From: Pleomorphomonas carboxyditropha
Lineage (GTDB): Bacteria; Pseudomonadota; Alphaproteobacteria; Rhizobiales; Pleomorphomonadaceae
DNA length: 64,000 nt
NCBI RefSeq assembly: GCF_002770725.1
Contig: NZ_NQVN01000008.1
Location: forward strand, 1-64,000
Direction of reading: 5' to 3'
Under the pieces are notes generated by a model. The model saw only the letters and a program-made list of their open reading frames with translations, had not been told where the DNA came from and did no database searches. Shown here piece after piece: positions 9,401-16,647 of the stretch (the first letter of the stretch is position 1; each line of letters starts with the position of its first letter). The translations under genes and the position numbers were made by a program.

Positions 9401-9611
9401 TCACCGAATTCTCCACCGCCTCGGCGGTGGCGCCGGTATAGGTGGCGCTGATGCGCACCGTCACCGGCGCGATGTCGGGATATTGCGAGATCGACAGCGA
9501 ATAGATGCCCATGGCGCCGGCGAGCAGCGTGGCGATGGCCAGCACGATGGCGAACACCGGCCGGGCGATGAAGAAGCTGGCGAGCGCGTTGCGCGGCGAA
9601 GCGAGGGTCAT
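6459..9611 (-). CDS. RND efflux transporter, HAE1 family (AcrB/MexB-like inner-membrane pump)
   Basis: 1050 residues, full length for an AcrB-type pump. Visible: first helix FFIARPVFAIVLAIATLLAG, periplasmic porter domains, and the proton-relay motif GLLVDDAIVVVENVERI in TM4 with the paired aspartates. Further along, FSGSVGVIYRQFSVTIASAMLLSVLVA and a second periplasmic half starting FLPEEDQGVLMTMITLPAGA are all standard. It exports hydrophobic compounds by proton antiport as a trimer with the adaptor encoded upstream (ATG overlapping the adaptor stop by 4 bases). No outer-membrane channel gene is adjacent, so a TolC-like protein from elsewhere would be needed. Drug specificity cannot be read from sequence. 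Confidence 0.95.
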   Translation of the reverse strand: MTLASPRNALASFFIARPVFAIVLAIATLLAGAMGIYSLSISQYPDIAPVTVRISATYTGATAEAVENSVTKKIESAMTGFDGLLYMESSSTTGSASIELTFTSGTDPEFAQVEVQNKLSRVESQLPDAVQDAGVRVSRSPSGILMIGNIISRDGRYTSDELSDIMSSRIEDRIERLDGVGSIQSFGSGYAMRIWLDPAAMLKYQLQPSDVTSAIEAQNAQVAAGSIGAVPVVKGQQIKASIVAQSQMTSVDEFNRISLKTASDGSVVRLADVARVEIGLESYGQSSSFNGMPAAGFGVQLASGANAISTANLVHAELDSLKDSLPEGVEIAYSYETTPFVELSIEKVVETLIEAVVLVFLVLLLFLQNIRATLIPMIAVPVVLLGTFGVLAALDYSINMLTMFAMVLAIGLLVDDAIVVVENVERIMREEHLPPREATEKSMGEITGALIGIAMVLTAVFIPMAFFSGSVGVIYRQFSVTIASAMLLSVLVAVILTPALCALLLKPSHHGPIARWLGWFDRGFARLTGGYARSVGGLVLRPVRMFAVFLALIAGAYGLYKALPTSFLPEEDQGVLMTMITLPAGANAARTQAVIDTVQDYYLNEEKDAVQSVFMTLGFGLSGSGENTAMGFVRLKDFDDRTDSRLSASAVAARASARFGQIRDAEVYVMAPPAIQGLGQTSGFSMYLQDSGNQGRDALNAAANTLADKAATDASIAYVRGNTRTLESQLRINVDRQKAGALGVELSDINSLITTVFSGTDVNDFVYRGEIKPVYVQGDAPFRMQPDDIDHWYVRNDSSEMVPLSALASTGWAKGSPSLARFNGTAAVAIDGTAASGVSSGDAMTAAETLVADLDGGYSTAWSGLSYQERLAGSQEMLLYGVSLVVVFLCLAALYESWSIPFSVLLAVPVGVFGALAFAKLFGQSNDVYFKVGLLTTIGLTAKNAILIVEFAKDLMERGRGPVEAVVEAARLRLRPIVMTSLAFVLGVTPLARATGAGSAAQNAIGIGVMGGMISATLLGVFFVPLLFVTIQRITGGLKPAANAGKAERA

Positions 9612-10789
9612 TTGCCGCCCTCCGCCGCCGCCTTCAGATGGACCACGCCGTCGTCGTCGATGGTCGCCTCGACCGGCTCCACCTCGCTGCCGTTGGAGAA
9701 TTTCTGGAAGCCGTCGACGATCAGCCGATCGCCGGCGGCGACGCCGTCGGTGACGATCCAGGCGTTGCCGGAGGTGCCGAGGGTGGTGAGCCGCTTCAGC
9801 TCGGCCTTGCCGTCGGACGACACGACGTAGAGCGTGGCGACGCCGTCGTCGCCGCGCGTCACCGCCCGCTGCGGCACCAGGAAGGCGCCGGAAAGCGTGC
9901 CGAGGTCCACCTTGGCCGTGACGAACATGCCCGGCAGCAGCACCGGCGGGCTGTTGGGGAAGGTGGCCCGGAGCGTGAAGGTGCCGGTGCTCTCGCTCAC
10001 CGCGATCTCGGTCAGCGAGATGGTGCCGGCTTTGTCGTAGGGCTTGCCGTTCTCGAGCGTCAGCGTCACCGCCGGCCGCTTGCCGTTCTCGCGGCCCAGC
10101 CGGCCGCTGTCCACCTCGTCGCGGATGCGCAGGAGGTTGGCGCTGGAATCGACGAGGTCGACGTTGATCGGGTCGATCTGGCGGATGGTGGCCAGCGCGT
10201 CGGTCTGGTTCTCGGTGACCAGCGCGCCGACGCTGACCGACGATACGCCGATGATGCCGCCGATCGGCGCCCGGATGGTGGCGTTCTCAAGATTGATGCG
10301 CGCCGTTTCGAGGTCGGCCCGCGCCGCTTCCTCGTCGGCCTCGGCCTGCAGCAGCGTCGAGCGGGATTCTTCCACCGTCTGGGTGGAGACGGCATTGCTC
10401 TCGGAGAGCTTCTGGTTGCGCTCGAAGGTCGTCCGGTCGCCGGCTGTCGCCGCTTCCGCCTTCTTCACCGCGGCCGCCGCCGCCGCATAGGCCGCCTTGA
10501 ACTTGGCGTCGTCGAGCTCGTAGAGCACGTCGCCGGCCTTCACCGTGCCGCCTTCCTTGAAAGCGACCTTGCGGACGATGCCGTCGACCTGCGGCCGGAT
10601 TTCCGCCGTCGCCAGCGCCACGATGCGGCCGGGCAGCTCGATGGTGCGTGGCACCGAAGTCGGCTGCAGCGTCACATAGCCGACCTGGATCTTGCCGGCC
10701 GGCGCCGGTCCGGACTGGCTGCTTGGCTGACAGGCGGCAATGAAAGCCAGCATGAGCAGCACACCGCCGCTTCTTCCGATGTTGCGCAT
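9608..10789 (-). CDS. RND efflux periplasmic adaptor lipoprotein (AcrA/MexA-like)
   Basis: 393 residues. Lipoprotein signal peptide with lipobox FIAAC (Cys near residue 20), then beta-barrel/lipoyl halves (VRPQVDG-like EIRPQVDGIVRKVAFKEGG; NATIRAPIGGIIGVSSVSVGALV) flanking a long Ala/Glu-rich coiled-coil hairpin (~100-170). A membrane-proximal domain then contains LLPGMFVTAKVDLG. It links the RND pump to an outer-membrane channel. First gene of a two-gene operon with a 4-base overlap to the pump. A candidate sigma-70 promoter lies ~85 bases upstream. No adjacent repressor gene, so control is not apparent. Confidence 0.93.
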   Translation of the reverse strand: MRNIGRSGGVLLMLAFIAACQPSSQSGPAPAGKIQVGYVTLQPTSVPRTIELPGRIVALATAEIRPQVDGIVRKVAFKEGGTVKAGDVLYELDDAKFKAAYAAAAAAVKKAEAATAGDRTTFERNQKLSESNAVSTQTVEESRSTLLQAEADEEAARADLETARINLENATIRAPIGGIIGVSSVSVGALVTENQTDALATIRQIDPINVDLVDSSANLLRIRDEVDSGRLGRENGKRPAVTLTLENGKPYDKAGTISLTEIAVSESTGTFTLRATFPNSPPVLLPGMFVTAKVDLGTLSGAFLVPQRAVTRGDDGVATLYVVSSDGKAELKRLTTLGTSGNAWIVTDGVAAGDRLIVDGFQKFSNGSEVEPVEATIDDDGVVHLKAAAEGGK

Positions 10790-10869
10790 GTTTCTTCGCT
10801 GCTCCAGCCGTGAATACCGCGGTCAAAGGCCCGCGGAACCAAGTCATCGAACGACAGTCCGGAGGGGGA

Positions 10870-10899
10870 TCAATAATTTCCCGTGCTTCGATAAGTCAA
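10870..10899 (-). promoter_or_regulatory. Candidate sigma-70-like promoter of the RND operon
   Basis: On the minus strand TTGACT (10899-10894), an 18-base spacer, and TATTGA (10875-10870) upstream of the adaptor start at 10789. The match is partial and not unique in an AT-richer gap of about 270 bases. Confidence 0.4.
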
Positions 10900-11060
10900 T
10901 GCAGTGCCGGATAGTAATGGTAACCGGATATACAATTGTCGCAAGTCGGAAAAGAAACCAATCAAATAGGCAAAAGGGCCATGGACAGCATTTCGCGGAC
11001 GATCGTTTCCGATCGCCCGCGTCATTGATGATTATCAGGAGGGTTTGCTGTCCGGCAGGA

Positions 11061-12512
11061 TCACAGCCCGAAGATGGCCGGCCACCAGCCGAAGCCGACG
11101 AACAGGCTGCCGGCGATGCCCGGGACCAGCGGCAGCCAGCGCCTTGAAGGCGCCAGTCCCTGCCGCCGCAGGATGCGGTCGCCGAGCCAGATGCTCCAGA
11201 CGACGCCGATCAGGAACAGGCCGCCGCGGATGACGTGCACGCCCTCCATGCCGACGAAGGTGTAGCGGAGCGGCATCAGCAGCTCGGCGCCGAGGCCGAT
11301 GATCAGGCTCATCAAGGCGACCGGCGCATACTGGTAGCCGAGTTCGGTGAAGACCTGGCCGAAGCTGCCGTCGGCGCCGAGCCGGCGGGCGATCATCGTG
11401 CCGACGGCGGTGAGACAGGCGAGCACGGCGGTGAGCACCGCCATGGTGCCGAGCATGAAGCCGACGATCATGATGAAGTCGAGCCACAGGAAGGTCTCGG
11501 CGCGCGCCGGATGCACGCTCATCAGCCAGGACGGACCGATGCGGGTGATCCAGTCGACGTGGTTCTGGATCGCCCAGACGCCGAGGCCCTGGCGCATCGC
11601 CTGGTACTGCGGCAGCACCAGCCACAGGAAGCCGCCGAGCGCCACGCCGGTGTCGAGGAACAGGAACCAGGCTTCGGCCGGATTGGCCCGGTGGTCGCGG
11701 ATCTCCTCCACCTCGGCGCCCGGCCGGCGCATCTCGAGGCGTATGCTGCCGGCCGCCTTCGGATTGACGCAGCGGAAGCATTCGATGCAGTGGCGGCTCT
11801 CGCACTTGCGCGGCAGGTCGATCATGGTCGGGCAGGCGCCGCGCTCGGTATAGGCGTCGCCGCCGCTGAGCCGGGCCTTCGGCGTGAACTGCACGGCGCC
11901 GAGCCGGGAATACAGGCCGAGCACGCGGCCGATCGGGCAGAGATGGCGGCACCAGACGCGCTTGTTGCGGCCGTAGAGGCCGCCGATGGCGATGGCCAGC
12001 AGCATGGTGCCGCCGAACAGGCCGGCCGCTGCCTCGGGATGGTCGCGCACGCCGAGCGTCTGGCCGTAGAGCGTCATGATGATGAAGCTGAGCGCCGGCG
12101 TGCCTTCCCACTTGATCCAGCCGGGAATGGCCCGCTGCAGGCCGTATTTGTTGGCGAGCTCCGAAGCGGCGCCCATCGGGCAGAGCGTGCCGCACCACAG
12201 GCGGCCGAGCACGATCACCGACAGGAACACCAGGGGGAACCAGATGCCCCACAGCAGATAGCTCAGGAAGTGCGTCGGATTGGAGAGGATGCCGCTTTCG
12301 GCCGGCGGATCGGGCAACAGTATCGGCAGGCCGATCACCACCAGAAAGACGCCGAACATCGCCACCTGGACCCAGCCGAAGTGCCGCCTCCAGCGGACGA
12401 ACAGCGTCTCGACGTTGCGGGTGAAGGAACTGCGGGAGTCGATGCCTCCGACTTCGGTCATGGATCTCACGGCCGGGCCGACGAAGGCGTCGCCACGGAC
12501 AAGCCTGTTCAT
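11061..12512 (-). CDS. ftrD: Membrane-bound 4Fe-4S polyferredoxin of the FtrABCD/P19 iron uptake system (FtrD-like)
   Basis: About 483 residues. Several membrane helices carry cysteine motifs of the NapH/RdxA type: RLWCGTLCPMGAASEL, WCRHLCPIGRVLGLYSR and the ferredoxin-like pair CESRHCIECFRCVNPK. In Bordetella-type FtrABCD the D subunit is a membrane ferredoxin thought to pass electrons needed for ferrous/ferric cycling during uptake. The start at 12512 is preferred over one nine codons upstream because GGAGGG sits seven bases before it. Unusually it is transcribed divergently from ftrABC, across a 269-base control region, instead of being the fourth gene. A general NosR/NapH-type electron transfer protein is the alternative; the neighbours make the iron role more likely. 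Confidence 0.8.
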   Translation of the reverse strand: MNRLVRGDAFVGPAVRSMTEVGGIDSRSSFTRNVETLFVRWRRHFGWVQVAMFGVFLVVIGLPILLPDPPAESGILSNPTHFLSYLLWGIWFPLVFLSVIVLGRLWCGTLCPMGAASELANKYGLQRAIPGWIKWEGTPALSFIIMTLYGQTLGVRDHPEAAAGLFGGTMLLAIAIGGLYGRNKRVWCRHLCPIGRVLGLYSRLGAVQFTPKARLSGGDAYTERGACPTMIDLPRKCESRHCIECFRCVNPKAAGSIRLEMRRPGAEVEEIRDHRANPAEAWFLFLDTGVALGGFLWLVLPQYQAMRQGLGVWAIQNHVDWITRIGPSWLMSVHPARAETFLWLDFIMIVGFMLGTMAVLTAVLACLTAVGTMIARRLGADGSFGQVFTELGYQYAPVALMSLIIGLGAELLMPLRYTFVGMEGVHVIRGGLFLIGVVWSIWLGDRILRRQGLAPSRRWLPLVPGIAGSLFVGFGWWPAIFGL

Positions 12513-12720
12513 GATGTGTCCCTCCGACACCGAATTCAAAGCGGCGCCGCTTCACCCGTCCGCGAAGGACACCAAAATGCTAACTGCTCGCACTCGCACC
12601 ATGTGATCAAGCTGGTGGTTTCCCTCATCTTTTGCCGGAAATGTGCATAACTATAGGAAAGCTGTTCGAGATCAGTGCGTTAATCGGGTCCACCTTCGGC
12701 CATCAGGAGTTTCCCCACGG

Positions 12721-12765
12721 TTGACGTGTCCGCACGATCGAAAATACTCCTGACAATCATTAGCA
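12721..12765 (+). promoter_or_regulatory. ftrABC promoter with Fur-like box
   Basis: TTGACG (12721-12726), 16-base spacer, AATACT (12743-12748), followed at 12751-12765 by TGACAATCATTAGCA. The last reads as an interrupted palindrome TGnnAATnATTnnCA and matches 12 of 14 positions of the 7-1-7 Fur consensus (TGATAAT-N-ATTATCA). It sits 16 bases before the ftrA start, so a bound regulator would block transcription. In Rhizobiales iron control often uses RirA or Irr, so the binder is not certain. Confidence 0.55.
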
Positions 12766-12781
12766 AAATGGGGCAACTAAA

Positions 12782-13321
12782 ATGCGTATCCTGAGCGGAT
12801 TGGTCATGGCTTCGGCCGCCTTCGGCTTCGCGACGAGCGCCTACGCGCTCGAATATCCGATCGGCGAGCCGCAGTTCGGCGGCGGCATGGAAGTGGCGGC
12901 CGTCTACCTGCAGCCGATCGAGATGGAGCCGGCCGGCATGATGCTGGCCGCCGAGAAGGCCGACATCCACCTCGAGGCCGATATCCACGCCACCAAGGAT
13001 AACGTCAACGGCTTCGCCAACGGCGACTGGGTGCCCAACCTCGAAGTCACCTACAAGCTGGTCAAGGAAGGCAAGACTGTCGCCGAAGGCCCGGCCATGT
13101 CCATGGTCGCCTCCGACGGTCCGCACTACGGCGACAACATCAAGCTCGACGGCCCGGGCAACTACACGCTCACCTTCCGCATCGCGCCGCCGTCGGGCAC
13201 CGGCCACATGGCCTTCGGCCGCCACGTCGACGAGGAGACCGGCGTCGCCCCGTGGTTCGAGCCCTTCGAGACGAACTACGAGTTCACCTTCGCCGGCACG
13301 GGGAAGAAGGGTGGCTACTGA
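12782..13321 (+). CDS. ftrA: Periplasmic P19/FtrA/Tp34-family iron-binding protein
   Basis: 179 residues with a Sec signal peptide (cleavage AYA-LEYPIG near residue 22). P19 family features: GGGMEVAAVYLQPIEMEP (metal-binding Met/Glu), the HLEADIHA histidines, DGPHYGDN and GTGHMAFGRHVDE. In Campylobacter P19 and Bordetella FtrA this protein binds Cu/Fe in the periplasm and is required for Fe2+ uptake at acidic pH. First gene of ftrABC; its stop overlaps the GTG start of ftrB by 11 bases. The promoter just upstream carries a Fur-like box, suggesting induction by iron shortage. Confidence 0.9.
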   Translation: MRILSGLVMASAAFGFATSAYALEYPIGEPQFGGGMEVAAVYLQPIEMEPAGMMLAAEKADIHLEADIHATKDNVNGFANGDWVPNLEVTYKLVKEGKTVAEGPAMSMVASDGPHYGDNIKLDGPGNYTLTFRIAPPSGTGHMAFGRHVDEETGVAPWFEPFETNYEFTFAGTGKKGGY

Positions 13322-13682
13322 GCCAATCCCCAGCACGACGCACCGGCGGCGGCTCTGCCAGGCCGCCGGCTGCCTGCTCGTGGTTCTCGCGGCGGCCGCA
13401 CCGGCCGCCGCCGAGGACGATCCGGTGTTCCGCATCGAGTTCAACGACGGCACCATGACGCCGAGCCGCATCGAAGTGCCGGCCGACACCCGCTTCGAAT
13501 TGCAGCTCGTCAATCTCGGCAAGACGCCGGCCGAATTCGAAAGCGTGCCGCTCCGCAAGGAGAAGGTGATCGGCCCGGGGGTGACCACCTCCATGGTGAT
13601 CAAGTATCTCGATCCGGGCGAATATTCCTTCTTCGACGACTTCCATCCGGAAGCGCCGCCCGCCGTGCTGATCGCCAAGTGA
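13311..13682 (+). CDS. ftrB: Cupredoxin-domain protein of the ferrous iron uptake system (FtrB-like)
   Basis: 123 residues. GTG start inside the end of ftrA with GGGAAGAAGG directly before it. Signal peptide of about 34 residues (LLVVLAAAAPAAA-ED), then a single cupredoxin_1 domain: FRIEFNDGTMTPSRIEVPA, ELQLVNLGKTPAEFES, PGEYSFFDDFHPE. FtrB is proposed to oxidise Fe2+ to Fe3+ in the periplasm with copper, feeding the FTR1 permease. Some classical copper ligands are replaced (the usual Cys/Met loop is not seen), as in known FtrB-like proteins. Position between P19 and FTR1 genes supports the call. Confidence 0.85.
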   Translation: MATEPIPSTTHRRRLCQAAGCLLVVLAAAAPAAAEDDPVFRIEFNDGTMTPSRIEVPADTRFELQLVNLGKTPAEFESVPLRKEKVIGPGVTTSMVIKYLDPGEYSFFDDFHPEAPPAVLIAK

Positions 13683-13720
13683 GCGGACGGGCGTGACGGG
13701 CCAAGACGAGGTCTGATTCA

Positions 13721-14557
13721 ATGTTCGGCTCCATAGCCTTCGTGGTCTGGCGCGAAAGCGTCGAGGCGCTGCTGGTCATCGGCATTCTCGATGCCTGGCT
13801 GCGCGCCGAGACGCGCGACACCGGCCGCGCCCGCATGTTCCTGTGGGGCGGCGTCGTCGCCGGCCTGGCCTTTGCCGGCGTCCTGGCTGCCCTGTTGGTC
13901 GGGCTCGGCGACGCCATTTCCGAGGAGGCGCAGCTCACCTACACGACGACCGTGGTGCTGATCGCCGCCGCGCTGATCCTCCAGATGGTGTTCTGGATGC
14001 GCAAGCACGGCCGCTCCATGAAGCGCGACCTCGAGACGCAGCTCTCCACGGCTGTCGACCGCCAATCCTGGTGGGGCGTCTTCATATTGGCGCTGGTGGC
14101 CGTCGCCCGCGAGGGCAGCGAGACGGTGATCTTCCTTTACGGCATCCTGTCGTCGGGCGCCGCCGGCGGTCTCATGTCCGGCATCGGCGCCGGCCTGTTC
14201 GGTTTTGCCCTGGCGCTGCTCAGCTACGGCCTGCTGCAGGCCGGCAGCCGCGTGCTTTCCTGGCGCCTGTTCTTCCGCATTACCGAAATCATGCTGCTGT
14301 TCCTCGCCTGCGCTCTGCTGATGACCGGCGTCGACGGCCTGATCGATCTGGAGATCCTGCCGCGCCTGTCCCGCCGCCTGTGGGATAGCGGCTGGCTGCT
14401 CTCCGACGGCGATGCGACGGGCGGTTTCATCTCGGCGCTGACCGGCTATCGGGCGACGCCCAACCTGATGGAGCTCATCGTCTTCGTCGGCTACTGGGTC
14501 TTGGTGCTGTTCCTGATCTACCGTCCGAAGCGGCGGACGACGCCGGTCGCCGCCTGA
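13721..14557 (+). CDS. ftrC: FTR1-family high-affinity iron permease
   Basis: 278 residues, seven hydrophobic helices. Two REXXE iron-translocation motifs are present: RESVE at residues 11-15 and REGSE at 130-134, spaced as in bacterial FTR1/EfeU. It moves Fe3+ across the inner membrane after periplasmic oxidation by the cupredoxin partner. Third gene of ftrABC, 38 bases after ftrB. A strong hairpin terminator follows 22 bases downstream, so ftrABC is a closed transcription unit and ftrD is expressed separately from the other strand. Confidence 0.93.
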   Translation: MFGSIAFVVWRESVEALLVIGILDAWLRAETRDTGRARMFLWGGVVAGLAFAGVLAALLVGLGDAISEEAQLTYTTTVVLIAAALILQMVFWMRKHGRSMKRDLETQLSTAVDRQSWWGVFILALVAVAREGSETVIFLYGILSSGAAGGLMSGIGAGLFGFALALLSYGLLQAGSRVLSWRLFFRITEIMLLFLACALLMTGVDGLIDLEILPRLSRRLWDSGWLLSDGDATGGFISALTGYRATPNLMELIVFVGYWVLVLFLIYRPKRRTTPVAA

Positions 14558-14579
14558 CGGCGCACGGCCCTGCGATCTC

Positions 14580-14625
14580 GGCCATCCCGGCGTTCCCTTT
14601 TCGGAGCGCCGGGATGGCCGTTTTC
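14580..14625 (+). terminator. Rho-independent terminator after ftrC
   Basis: 13-bp perfect stem (GGCCATCCCGGCG / CGCCGGGATGGCC, 14580-14592 and 14607-14619), 14-base loop, followed by GTTTTC. Confidence 0.85.
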
Positions 14626-14799
14626 ATTTATGGCCGGCATTTTCAGGGTCCGTGAAAGGCGGAAAACGCCCGCCTGACGGTGCCTTCGTTCCGCCGCTTC
14701 CACCTTAATGCGTCTTCGGCGACGAGCCCGGCGGACGGCCGCTCCAGCCCGGTTCCAGCGCGCTTCGCTACGAAAGCTGGCGAATATTTGCTGCCGAAG

Positions 14800-14825
14800 G
14801 GAACCAACAGGTCGTTGGACGTGTT
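14800..14825 (+). promoter_or_regulatory. Weak candidate EcfG promoter in the 14558-14906 gap
   Basis: GGAAC at 14800-14804, 17-base spacer, TGTT at 14822-14825; one mismatch to GGAAC-N16/17-CGTT. It would give an ~80-base leader before the microprotein at 14907. The rest of the 349-base gap holds only the ftrC terminator and no supported gene. Confidence 0.35.
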
Positions 14826-14906
14826 TCCCTAGCGAAGATCGGATGTTCACCGAACTTCGCCTGTCACGCCGGTGTATTCGATCCGGCATCAGCTTGGGGA
14901 GACGTC

Positions 14907-15053
14907 ATGAACCGTCAGATTCTTGTTGCCGTCATTGTTCTGCTCGCCGCCGGCGTCGGCGTGCTCGGCTATCAGCTCTACGAAGAGAAGAAACAGCCGG
15001 ACGGTGTCGAGATTTCGATCGGCGAAAACGGCGTGTCAGTCGAAGGGAAATAG
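14907..15053 (+). CDS. Small membrane-anchored protein (48 aa), unknown function
   Basis: ATG preceded by GGGGAGA at good spacing. It encodes MNRQILVAVIVLLAAGVGVLGYQLYEE and ends GVEISIGENGVSVEGK. One N-terminal transmembrane helix (about 5-24), then a short charged linker and a beta-like tail with alternating hydrophobics. This layout recurs in small rhizobial proteins as I recall them, but I know no function. It stands alone between the ftr terminator and the next small gene, at the edge of the stress-response island. Confidence 0.65.
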   Translation: MNRQILVAVIVLLAAGVGVLGYQLYEEKKQPDGVEISIGENGVSVEGK

Positions 15054-15147
15054 CCGGCGGTAACGCCGGTCCCGACGGTCCCTGCCTGCAATCGGCACCG
15101 CCCGTCCGCCTCGCGGCCCGGTCGGAGCGAAAGAGAGGATCAAGCCA

Positions 15148-15366
15148 ATGTCCACCCTTGCCCTCGTTGAGCAGTCCGCCCTTTCCAGTCTGCCGGTAGT
15201 GACCGGTCCCGAAGTGACGGCGCTGGCCGCCCAGTTTCTGGCGCTGGCGCCGCTTATCGCGGCGGTGATCCTGCTGGTGGCGGCCCTGGCTGCCGGCGGA
15301 CGCCGGGTTCCGGCGGCCGAGATTGTCCCCCGCCGGTCGACGCGCGAACGGAAAATCGGGAGATAG
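15148..15366 (+). CDS. Hypothetical small membrane protein (72 aa)
   Basis: ATG with GAGAGGA upstream. Residues ~26-49 (ALAAQFLALAPLIAAVILLVAALAAG) form one hydrophobic helix; the C-terminal tail is strongly basic (RRVPAAEIVPRRSTRERKIGR), which would face the cytoplasm. Not recognised. It follows the 48-aa membrane protein by 94 bases on the same strand and is closed by a bidirectional terminator at 15394. Confidence is limited by its length. Confidence 0.5.
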   Translation: MSTLALVEQSALSSLPVVTGPEVTALAAQFLALAPLIAAVILLVAALAAGGRRVPAAEIVPRRSTRERKIGR

Positions 15367-15393
15367 TCCAAGTGTCCTGCAGCCTTCGGTTAT

Positions 15394-15425
15394 AAGCCCG
15401 GCTTTGAAAGAAGCCGGGCTTTTTC
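15394..15425. terminator. Bidirectional Rho-independent terminator
   Basis: Stem AAGCCCGGCTT / AAGCCGGGCTT (15394-15404 and 15411-15421) with a 6-base loop and TTTTC following on the plus strand. It lies between convergent genes (15148-15366 plus, 15436-16512 minus). Confidence 0.85.
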
Positions 15426-15435
15426 ATGCATGGCG

Positions 15436-16512
15436 TCAGCTCGTCTGGCGATGATCGCCCAGCCCGACGAGCGCGTGCACGAATTCCAGCTTGGACAGAA
15501 TTTCCGCCGAGAGGACGAAGGGATAGAAGTCCCGCTGGCCGAGCGATCGATTGATCTCGTTGATGGCCACGGTGAGCGGCGGCCAGGCGTTGGCCAGCGC
15601 CGAGAAGTCCTTCTGGCGATAAGGCGCGAAATCGACCTCGAGATCGAGTTGTTCGGGCGCTGCCACCCGCGGCGAAATCGCCAGGCCGAGGGCATGGGCC
15701 GTTTCGAGCGCATCGACCATGTGGACGTAGTGGGCGAAGGTTTCCGCGAAATCCTCCCAGGGGTGGCAGGCCGCATAGGAACTGACGAACCGGTTCTGCC
15801 AGTCGGCCGGCGGCCCGTCGCGATAGTTTCGCTCCAGCGCCTCGGTATAGTCCTGCCGCTCGTCGCCGAACAGCTCCCGGAAGGCGTCGAGGCGGCCGCC
15901 GTCGCGCACCAGCCGGTCCCAGTAATAGTGGCCGATCTCGTGCCGGAAATGGCCGAGAAGCGTCCGGTAGGGCTCTCCGAGGCCGACCCGGCGCTTCTCG
16001 CGCGCCGCGTCGTCGGCCTCGGCGATCGACAGGGTGATGACGCCGTCGGCATGCCCGGTCATCACCGGCACGACGGCGCCGTCCGGCCCGATTTCGTCGG
16101 CGAGAAAATCGAAGGCCAGGCCGGCCTCGGCGTCCTCAGTCTTGTCGGGTATCGGCAGGCGCCAGGCGAGAAGCGAATAGAACAGGTGCCGCTCGGCCGA
16201 CACCACGCGCCGGAAGGCGTCGATCGCCTTGTCGTCGCTGAGCGCGGGAATGGTGCGATTGTGCCGGCAGGCCGGACAGAGCTCGCCCGCCCGCTCGGCC
16301 GGCAGCAGCCAGTTGCAGGCGCCCACCTCGGCATTGAGGCAAAAGGCAAAGGCCTGTCCGAGCGCCGGCGAGGTCCAGCCGTCTCCCGAGGGCTCGAGGG
16401 ACGTCATGCTCGCGCTGGCCGGAAGATAGCCGAGCCGTCTGCTGCAGGACACGCAGGCGCCATTGTCGAAATGGACGGTGTTGCCGCAATTGTCGCAGGA
16501 AAAAAGCCGCAT
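15436..16512 (-). CDS. Putative zinc-binding metallopeptidase with N-terminal zinc ribbon
   Basis: 358 residues. Zinc-ribbon Cys pairs at the N-terminus (C6-x2-C9 and C20-x2-C23) and further Cys in ELCPACRHNRTIP. The core holds the gluzincin motif HEIGHYYWD, then SSYAACHPWEDFAETFAHYVHMVDALET, which supplies the third ligand Glu. This matches the 'putative zinc-binding metallo-peptidase' family (PF15887). No signal peptide, so cytoplasmic. The start is chosen at the zinc ribbon, with GAGGGAG upstream. It lies downstream of a 24-aa microprotein and an EcfG promoter on the same strand, so it may be stress induced by read-through. Natural substrate unknown. Confidence 0.85.
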   Translation of the reverse strand: MRLFSCDNCGNTVHFDNGACVSCSRRLGYLPASASMTSLEPSGDGWTSPALGQAFAFCLNAEVGACNWLLPAERAGELCPACRHNRTIPALSDDKAIDAFRRVVSAERHLFYSLLAWRLPIPDKTEDAEAGLAFDFLADEIGPDGAVVPVMTGHADGVITLSIAEADDAAREKRRVGLGEPYRTLLGHFRHEIGHYYWDRLVRDGGRLDAFRELFGDERQDYTEALERNYRDGPPADWQNRFVSSYAACHPWEDFAETFAHYVHMVDALETAHALGLAISPRVAAPEQLDLEVDFAPYRQKDFSALANAWPPLTVAINEINRSLGQRDFYPFVLSAEILSKLEFVHALVGLGDHRQTS

Positions 16513-16647
16513 CGATTTTCTCCCTCGGGATTTCGCCAGGGGCTGGCAGGGGCCTGTCGGCAAAAAGCCGCCGGTCCTGAGGGCAGGACCGGCAGCGAAG
16601 ATGTCTGTCGTCGGGGAGCGGCGCGCCGTCCGGTCCGAATGCCGACG

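Noticed and set aside
7239-9830. 863-codon plus-strand frame antisense to the RND pump
   Set aside because: Low-complexity charged sequence mirroring the codon pattern of the pump gene.
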